Positions 35,127-39,757 of a DNA stretch of 39,757 nucleotides are shown here, in pieces. The position numbers and the translations under genes are program-made. The stretch covers positions 1 to 39,757 of the forward strand of contig CAJWSW010000020.1 of assembly GCA_913046035.1 (NCBI GenBank), written 5' to 3'. Under the pieces are notes generated by a model. It was not told the DNA's origin and searched no databases. It saw only the letters and a program-made list of their open reading frames with translations. Position 1 is the first letter of the stretch; each line of letters opens with the position of its first letter. The DNA comes from an uncultured Alphaproteobacteria bacterium. GTDB taxonomy: Bacteria; Pseudomonadota; Alphaproteobacteria; MPNO01; UBA830.

Positions 35127-36356
35127 TTATCCCCAGGGCCCCATGAACTGTTCGCCGGCAAAACTATCTGAAACGCCGTCGAGTGTTTCTGGCCAGTTGT
35201 CGTTATCTATTACGCGGCGCTGCTCGGCCGGTCGGGGACGACCTTCCCAACCAACCTGTTCCATATAATAGTATAACTGAATAGCGTGCCCATCAGGATC
35301 GATCGCGAATACGGAATAGTCCATGCCAGGTAATAGTTCTGGTGGGAAATAGCGCAACTCAACACCTTTCGACTGCAACCAGGTTACCGCAGATTTTAGT
35401 TGTGCATAATCATTCAAGCGTACCCCGAATGCCATGCTAGTCGACCACTCTGTCAACCCCAGCTCTGAACGTAAGGCCATCGGATACAGCGCCAAAGAGT
35501 GATGCTCTGTTGTACACCGAAGAAAATAGCAGTCTTTTCCATTCCATGAGATCGTTTCCGTAACAATTAGGCCAAGTCGACCCTGATAAAATTCAAGTGC
35601 TGCGGCCATATCGCTAGTAAAAAGCCGTACCGGCCCAATTCCGGTAATTTTAAAGGGCCGCGGCAGCCTTATTCCGCCAACATCATTTATTGCATCACCT
35701 TCTTCAAGCGAATTGGTGCCCGCTGTCAGGTCTATATTAAGTTCCTTCGCTGCGCGCACCTCTTCCGCTTCACGGATATAGGGTAACTCCGGAGCCTTTA
35801 AAAATTTCTGGGGGTACATATTTTGCGGTTTTGAGAGTCCATCCCATCCGATTTGTTCGATGCCATAAAAGAGCTCATTTATCCGCCCCTCTGGATCGTT
35901 TGGGTATACGTGCCAATTCGAACCTGGAATATCGCGACCCGTCCGGCCAAAGTCCACGCCTACCTCAGTGAACCATTTACTAGCATCACGCACCTCGCGT
36001 AGGCTGCCTACCTGCCATGTAATCTGGTTCATAGTAACACCATCTGTCATCAAATTTTGGTAATCGATAGCTTTTCGCACTCTGTAGGGGAAAAGAACAA
36101 AGGCGTGATGATCCGTGCCATAACGCATGAAGAAACCACGGGACTCACCAAGTCCCTCAAGGGCCTTTGGATCCCGAGCGCGCGGTGCAAAATCAATTGT
36201 ATCAGTAATTTGGAACCCTAAAAGATCCTTGTAGAATCTTAACGACGCAGCCATATCATTGGCGTAATAGCCAAAATGGCCCAGACGGCGCAGCTTAAAT
36301 GGCCGATCAAGACGTATCCCACCCACGTCAAAGCTGTGATTGCCCCGCGACCCCAT
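35127..36356 (-). CDS. Tandem VOC-domain protein, extradiol-dioxygenase-like with incomplete metal ligands
   Basis: This 409-residue protein has two vicinal-oxygen-chelate repeats, about 12-165 and 225-375, each introduced by DVGGIRL.RPFK. In domain 1 the beta-1 His (LGHFGYY) and the final Glu (RINELFY) are present, but the position equivalent to the second His of extradiol enzymes reads MNQITWQV. In domain 2 the first His is Pro-Val (IGPVRLF) and the final acid is Gln (IQLYYY). Classical type I extradiol dioxygenases keep the ligands in domain 2. So it may be an atypical dioxygenase, or a non-redox VOC enzyme. It lies 18 bp after the GMC gene, with AGGGAGGG before the ATG. Confidence 0.85.
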   Translation of the reverse strand: MGSRGNHSFDVGGIRLDRPFKLRRLGHFGYYANDMAASLRFYKDLLGFQITDTIDFAPRARDPKALEGLGESRGFFMRYGTDHHAFVLFPYRVRKAIDYQNLMTDGVTMNQITWQVGSLREVRDASKWFTEVGVDFGRTGRDIPGSNWHVYPNDPEGRINELFYGIEQIGWDGLSKPQNMYPQKFLKAPELPYIREAEEVRAAKELNIDLTAGTNSLEEGDAINDVGGIRLPRPFKITGIGPVRLFTSDMAAALEFYQGRLGLIVTETISWNGKDCYFLRCTTEHHSLALYPMALRSELGLTEWSTSMAFGVRLNDYAQLKSAVTWLQSKGVELRYFPPELLPGMDYSVFAIDPDGHAIQLYYYMEQVGWEGRPRPAEQRRVIDNDNWPETLDGVSDSFAGEQFMGPWG

Positions 36357-36374
36357 TTATTTTTTTGCCCTCCC

Positions 36375-38009
36375 TCAGTTTCCCGCAGCAGGCGCCAGGT
36401 ATGGTTTACCGAGCATATGATCGCTAACCTTCTCGGCAATAACCAACACAGCCGCATGAATATTCCCGGATACCAGATCCGGCATTGCTGAAGCGTCCAC
36501 GACGCGAAGTCCATCGGCCCCCTTTACCCGGCATTCCGTGTCGAGAACAGCTTCCGGATTATTACCCATTGGCGCTGTGCAAGAGGGATGATGAGCAGTG
36601 ACTGCAGTTCGACGAATCCAGTCGTCGATCTCTGTATCGGACCTTACATTTGGTCCGGGTGCTGTCTCAACACCGCGAAAGGTGTCCAGGGCAGGCTGGT
36701 GCATGAGGTCACGCGCGATTTTCACACCAGTGCGAAGCGTCTCAAGATCGTTCGGCATCTCAAGGAAATTTTGGATAATACGAACTTTATCAAATGGATC
36801 GGCGGAACGAAGCAGAACCTCGCCACGACTTTCGGGATGTAACAACACAGGACGCAAACCAAATCCATCCGTGTAGGCTTTCCTGACGCCGGGAAACCAC
36901 ATTTGGGCGTTACCTGGCGCGCCGCGAAAAAGAAGCTGTATATCGGTCGTAGACAGCTGAGACTTAGTCTTAAGAAATCCGTGCAATCCGCCGGGCAACA
37001 CTGTTGCCGGTCCGGTTCCAAAAAGATGTGCACGCACTATTGAAGTAGCCATGCGGTCAAAGCGCATCTCAGCTCTGAAGGGACCAGGACTTGGTCGAGT
37101 GGCTGTAGGCTGCACCGCAAGATGATCTTGCAGATTTTTGCCGACATACGGGGAGTCAACGACCGGTTCGATATCCACGCTACGAAGGTGATCGACCGGG
37201 CCAATACCAGATAGCATCAACAATTGAGGCGAATTAAACACACCACCTGAGAGAACAACCTCTTTAGTAGCTCGGATAACCTCGGGGCGCCCGAGTCGGA
37301 TAAACTCCACACCCACAGCACGTTTTCCCTCCAGTACCACTCGGCTCACTTGCGTGCTCACCCGCAGGTCCACATTTCCTCGCCGAATAGCAGGTCTCAG
37401 GAATGCAGTCGCAGCACTGTGGCGTCGCCCTCGATAAATATTTGATTGGCTGCGACCAAGTCCCTCTTGCTTTTCACCATTATAGTCCTCGGTATAACCC
37501 ACACCTGCAGCCTTACCGGCCTCTATCCAGGCGTCCCAAAGTGGATCTTGCGATTTTGCAAACTGAGTTTTCCATGGGCCCGACCCGCCGCGCCAAGTGT
37601 CTTCACCACCTTCCCAGGACTCCATACGACGGAAATATGGCAAGACATCTGCATAGGACCAACCCGTCGCGCCATTATCGGCCCAACGATCATAATCTCC
37701 GCGATGCCCGCGAACGTAAGCCATAACATTGATAGAGGAGGAACCGCCCACCACCTTACCTCGCATGGCTTCGATTTCTCTCCCATTGAGCCGTTGCTCG
37801 GGCTCAGCATCGTAGCCCCAGTCATGCGCACGTTTTTCATGCATTTTACCGAGACCAAGGGGTATGTGTATCAGCGGATCGGTGTCCGGACCACCAGCCT
37901 CCAAAATCAGGATCCGGTTATCCTGGTTCGCTCCAAGCCGATATGCCAACATGCAGCCAGCACTACCGGCGCCAACAATAATGTAATCATATTCCTTCGT
38001 ACCGGCCAT
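36375..38009 (-). CDS. GMC family FAD-dependent oxidoreductase (choline dehydrogenase-like)
   Basis: This 544-residue flavoprotein oxidises an alcohol group. The FAD motif is GAGSAG near 13-18, with LEAGG near 36-40. The GMC signature is GKVVGGSSSINVMAYVRG near 84-101, and the second signature is SGGVFNSPQLLMLSGIGP near 253-270. Active-site His is in HHPSCTAPMG and Asn/His in SGNIHAAVLVIAEK near the C-terminus. GAGAGGGA precedes the ATG. It heads the minus-strand train GMC-VOC-LLM-TauD. Family members include choline, PEG and various alcohol dehydrogenases; sequence alone does not give the substrate, and no betaine aldehyde dehydrogenase is adjacent. Confidence 0.93.
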   Translation of the reverse strand: MAGTKEYDYIIVGAGSAGCMLAYRLGANQDNRILILEAGGPDTDPLIHIPLGLGKMHEKRAHDWGYDAEPEQRLNGREIEAMRGKVVGGSSSINVMAYVRGHRGDYDRWADNGATGWSYADVLPYFRRMESWEGGEDTWRGGSGPWKTQFAKSQDPLWDAWIEAGKAAGVGYTEDYNGEKQEGLGRSQSNIYRGRRHSAATAFLRPAIRRGNVDLRVSTQVSRVVLEGKRAVGVEFIRLGRPEVIRATKEVVLSGGVFNSPQLLMLSGIGPVDHLRSVDIEPVVDSPYVGKNLQDHLAVQPTATRPSPGPFRAEMRFDRMATSIVRAHLFGTGPATVLPGGLHGFLKTKSQLSTTDIQLLFRGAPGNAQMWFPGVRKAYTDGFGLRPVLLHPESRGEVLLRSADPFDKVRIIQNFLEMPNDLETLRTGVKIARDLMHQPALDTFRGVETAPGPNVRSDTEIDDWIRRTAVTAHHPSCTAPMGNNPEAVLDTECRVKGADGLRVVDASAMPDLVSGNIHAAVLVIAEKVSDHMLGKPYLAPAAGN

Positions 38010-38105
38010 TCCGGGTCGTCCCTCTCATATCGCCTAAGCGTTTTAAGTGTTAATCGCGTTATGCCATATTAGACTAGTTTAAAGTCATTTCACAAAGTAC
38101 CCGCG

Positions 38106-38555
38106 ATGATACAAATTTATGTCGATGCAGATGCGTGTCCTGTAAAAGATGAAATCGTTCGGGTAGCTGCGCGCCACCAGCTTAATGTCACCATGGTTAG
38201 TGACGGAGGAATTCGGCCCAACCCGCACCCCCTTGTTGCTACCGTAATCGTTGACCGAGGAACAGATGCTGCCGACAACTGGATCGCAGCCCATATAGAT
38301 CAAGGTGACATCGCGGTAACGAATGACATACCGCTCGCGGCGCGCTGTATAGAAAACGGTGGTACCGCAATACGGCCGAACGGCCAGGTTCTTGATGAAC
38401 GATCCATTGGCAGCGTACTCGCAACCCGCAACCTAATGACGGATCTGCGATCGGCAGGTGAGATTATGAGCCACTCCACCCCCTTCAGCAAAAGGGATCG
38501 ATCAAATTTTCTCGATTTTCTAGAGAGAACAGTGCAATCAGCCAAGCTGGTGTAG
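38106..38555 (+). CDS. YaiI/YqxD family protein (UPF0178/DUF188)
   Basis: This 149-residue conserved protein has the diagnostic N-terminus IYVDADACPVKDEI and later TNDIPLA..C and FSKRDRSNFLDFL segments. The Asp-rich beginning resembles PIN-like nuclease folds, but the biochemical function is unknown. Length is standard. It is divergent from the GMC gene with about 96 bp between, and converges with the methyltransferase gene (12 bp gap). It looks like a housekeeping-type gene rather than part of the catabolic clusters. Confidence 0.94.
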   Translation: MIQIYVDADACPVKDEIVRVAARHQLNVTMVSDGGIRPNPHPLVATVIVDRGTDAADNWIAAHIDQGDIAVTNDIPLAARCIENGGTAIRPNGQVLDERSIGSVLATRNLMTDLRSAGEIMSHSTPFSKRDRSNFLDFLERTVQSAKLV

Positions 38556-38567
38556 GAGATCCCGCAC

Positions 38568-39320
38568 CTAACGCTTCACAGCGATGCGCCCGGAATAGTC
38601 CAGGCGGTCGAGCAGAATCCCCGCGCGCGCGGCAAAATATTTATCCGTCGCCTCCCGTGAACCGCGCCAATGACCGTAATCGTCAATAATGAGAACACCA
38701 CCTACGGATAGCACCGGATACATATGTTTTAGCTCATGTGCGGTAGACTCGTACCAATCAGTATCGAGCCGCAGCAGCGATATCGAATTCGGCATACTGC
38801 TGGGAATAGTATCCTCTACTTTCCCCTTGATTAGGTGAAAGCGGTCGCGCGAAACGCCAGTGTGGTCAAGATTCCGACGGACATTTTCCAACGATGCATA
38901 GGCCCAAACATTTGATTCCCCGTCTATGCGATCCCTTGGGTTAAGAAAATTTTTGGCATGAACACCATCATGATTGATATCGTGATTAGTGGGCGGCGTC
39001 ATTCCCTCAAATGTGTCATAAAGATAGAGGTCGCGCGTCTTGTTTCCAACCAGCTCCAACGTCATAGCAGCAACCATCGCACTGCCACCCATCCAAACGC
39101 CGCATTCGACCACATCACCGGGTATATTCTCGTCCACGACGTAACGAATTGCTCGATAGAGGCCATACATACGTTCAATAGAGGTCATCGTGAATGGCTT
39201 ACAGGCCTCATAAATACGCATAAAATCCGTGTCCGAGGCTATATCTGGATCGATCTTAGGCCGGCTCCGAATAACACGATAACCAAAAGGCCGAACTAAT
39301 TTATCTAAAACGCCTCTCAT
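38568..39320 (-). CDS. TylF/MycF-type class I methyltransferase
   Basis: This 250-residue S-adenosylmethionine-dependent methyltransferase belongs to the TylF/macrocin O-methyltransferase family. The SAM motif is DVVECGVWMGGSAM near 68-81, DTFEGM near 101-106 follows, and the magnesium/substrate acids lie in LRLDTDWYEST and LIIDDYGHWRG. Known members methylate sugar hydroxyls in antibiotics; other bacterial members probably modify surface polysaccharides. No sugar or polyketide genes are nearby. There is no obvious strong ribosome site. The acceptor is unknown. Confidence 0.88.
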   Translation of the reverse strand: MRGVLDKLVRPFGYRVIRSRPKIDPDIASDTDFMRIYEACKPFTMTSIERMYGLYRAIRYVVDENIPGDVVECGVWMGGSAMVAAMTLELVGNKTRDLYLYDTFEGMTPPTNHDINHDGVHAKNFLNPRDRIDGESNVWAYASLENVRRNLDHTGVSRDRFHLIKGKVEDTIPSSMPNSISLLRLDTDWYESTAHELKHMYPVLSVGGVLIIDDYGHWRGSREATDKYFAARAGILLDRLDYSGRIAVKR

Positions 39321-39391
39321 AACAGATCTGCCGCTAGCTCCCTAAATTTTGCAAAGAAAAGTACAAATCGAATAAATAACAGGGTCTTTGT

Positions 39392-39625
39392 TTAAGCGCG
39401 GGTGATTTCCTTTATCGGAGGCTTCGGAACGCCAGATCTCTTAGCAACTTCGGCATCTTGCCTCTCGATGGCCCGCTGGGCGAGATCCATTATATCTTCG
39501 GCGCCAAACGGATCGATTAACAATTCACCCGGGACCCGCCGGTTAGAGCTCAACGACCCGTCCTCGTAGACAACATTGAAAACCTGCGCAACCGGTTTGG
39601 TAGATCTTTTCTTTCTCCCAGCCAT
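39392..39625 (-). CDS. Small conserved-looking protein of unknown function
   Basis: This 77-residue soluble protein has a basic N-terminus (MAGRKKRSTKP), a short strand region (VAQVFNVVYEDGSLSSNRRV) and a helical middle (AEDIMDLAQRAIERQDAEVAKRSG). I do not recognise the family. The ATG at 39625 has GGAGG about 7 bp upstream, which fixes the start; longer in-frame extensions would run into the tRNA. It lies between the tRNA and the TylF-type gene. The strong ribosome site supports it as real. Confidence 0.65.
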   Translation of the reverse strand: MAGRKKRSTKPVAQVFNVVYEDGSLSSNRRVPGELLIDPFGAEDIMDLAQRAIERQDAEVAKRSGVPKPPIKEITRA

Positions 39626-39691
39626 AGTTGTGCCTCCACCAAGAAAACTTGCAAAAAACGACTCTGCTCGTCCACGCACGACCAGAAAAGG

Positions 39692-39757
39692 TGGTAGCGG
39701 GAGAGGGACTTGAACCCCCGACACGTGGATTATGATTCCACTGCTCTAACCAGCTGA
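39692..39757 (-). tRNA. tRNA-Met (CAT), truncated at its 5' end by the window edge
   Basis: The minus strand shows the D-arm (CAGCTGGTTAGAGCA), the anticodon arm GTGGA-ATCATAA-TCCAC with anticodon CAT, the T-arm GGGGG-TTCAAGT-CCCTC and the acceptor strand TCCCGCT followed by discriminator A and encoded CCA (39692-39694). About 10 nt of the 5' acceptor and D region fall outside the window. CAT can be elongator Met, initiator Met or Ile2. The absence of the initiator GGG/CCC anticodon stem argues against initiator; overall resemblance is to alphaproteobacterial elongator tRNA-Met. Confidence 0.93.

Noticed and set aside
37446-38072. 208-codon plus-strand frame
   Set aside because: It lies antisense to the GMC oxidoreductase, has no family resemblance, and mirrors the codon structure of the real gene.
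39626-39724. Longer version of the small protein near the right edge
   Set aside because: The extension is translated through the tRNA gene; the ATG at 39625 with GGAGG is the better start.

Overview
The window comes from an alphaproteobacterium, probably a free-living and perhaps marine member of the Rhodospirillales/SAR116 kind. The order-level guess is inference; the class is well supported. Its left edge holds the first ~60 bases of a 16S rRNA gene (minus strand) with the conserved 27F-primer stretch and an alphaproteobacterial continuation. Its right edge holds most of an elongator-type tRNA-Met(CAT), also minus. Base composition looks moderate, close to half GC, and genes are tightly packed with many ATGA/TGATG overlaps. 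I see no transposase, integrase, CRISPR array or phage gene.

Layout. (1) 1-420: 16S 5' end, rRNA leader with a boxA-like element, and a strong rrn promoter with an A/T-rich upstream tract. (2) 622-2712, plus: a lipoprotein-like protein and an Old Yellow Enzyme-type oxidoreductase. (3) 13056 down to 2815, minus: a long catabolic gene train. It encodes an FMN reductase, a three-subunit molybdenum hydroxylase whose large subunit is fused to a CoxG-like domain, an acyl-CoA ligase, a crotonase, a split thiamine-diphosphate 2-oxo-acid decarboxylase and an aldehyde dehydrogenase. (4) 13194-14926, plus: a GNAT acetyltransferase and an FAD monooxygenase. (5) 19055 down to 14941, minus: class II aldolase, diiron-type metallo-beta-lactamase-fold protein, MsrB, NmrA-like protein, pirin. 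(6) 19311-31191, plus: a second catabolic block with a two-subunit Rieske oxygenase, quinone reductase-like protein, esterase lipoprotein, crotonase, alpha/beta hydrolase, UbiD-type decarboxylase, glutathione-dependent formaldehyde dehydrogenase, a second Rieske oxygenase, and a glutamine-synthetase-like ligase. (7) 31391-33885: a DUF3253 protein, an MFS exporter, and a TauD/TfdA-type dioxygenase that begins region 8's tail. (8) 38009 down to 32992, minus: GMC oxidoreductase, double-VOC protein, luciferase-like monooxygenase and TauD dioxygenase in tandem. (9) 38106 onward: a UPF0178 protein, a TylF-type methyltransferase, a small unknown protein and the tRNA.

How it fits together. The window looks like a peripheral catabolic region for aromatic or heterocyclic compounds lying between housekeeping RNA genes. 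It is rich in oxygenases (two Rieske systems, an FAD monooxygenase, a flavin-dependent LLM enzyme, a 2-oxoglutarate dioxygenase and a Mo-hydroxylase). It also has side-chain or CoA processing enzymes (ligase, two crotonases), two chemically different decarboxylases (ThDP and prFMN types), hydrolases, an aldehyde dehydrogenase and a formaldehyde sink. The substrate cannot be read from sequence. No transcriptional regulator and no Rieske reductase/ferredoxin is present, so control and electron supply must come from elsewhere. The most interesting points are the CoxL-CoxG fusion that lacks a normal start codon and lies in frame with the upstream FMN reductase across one TAG; the nine-gene Mo-hydroxylase/ThDP-decarboxylase train; the Rieske oxygenase plus glutamine-synthetase-like pair; and a double-VOC protein with eroded metal ligands.
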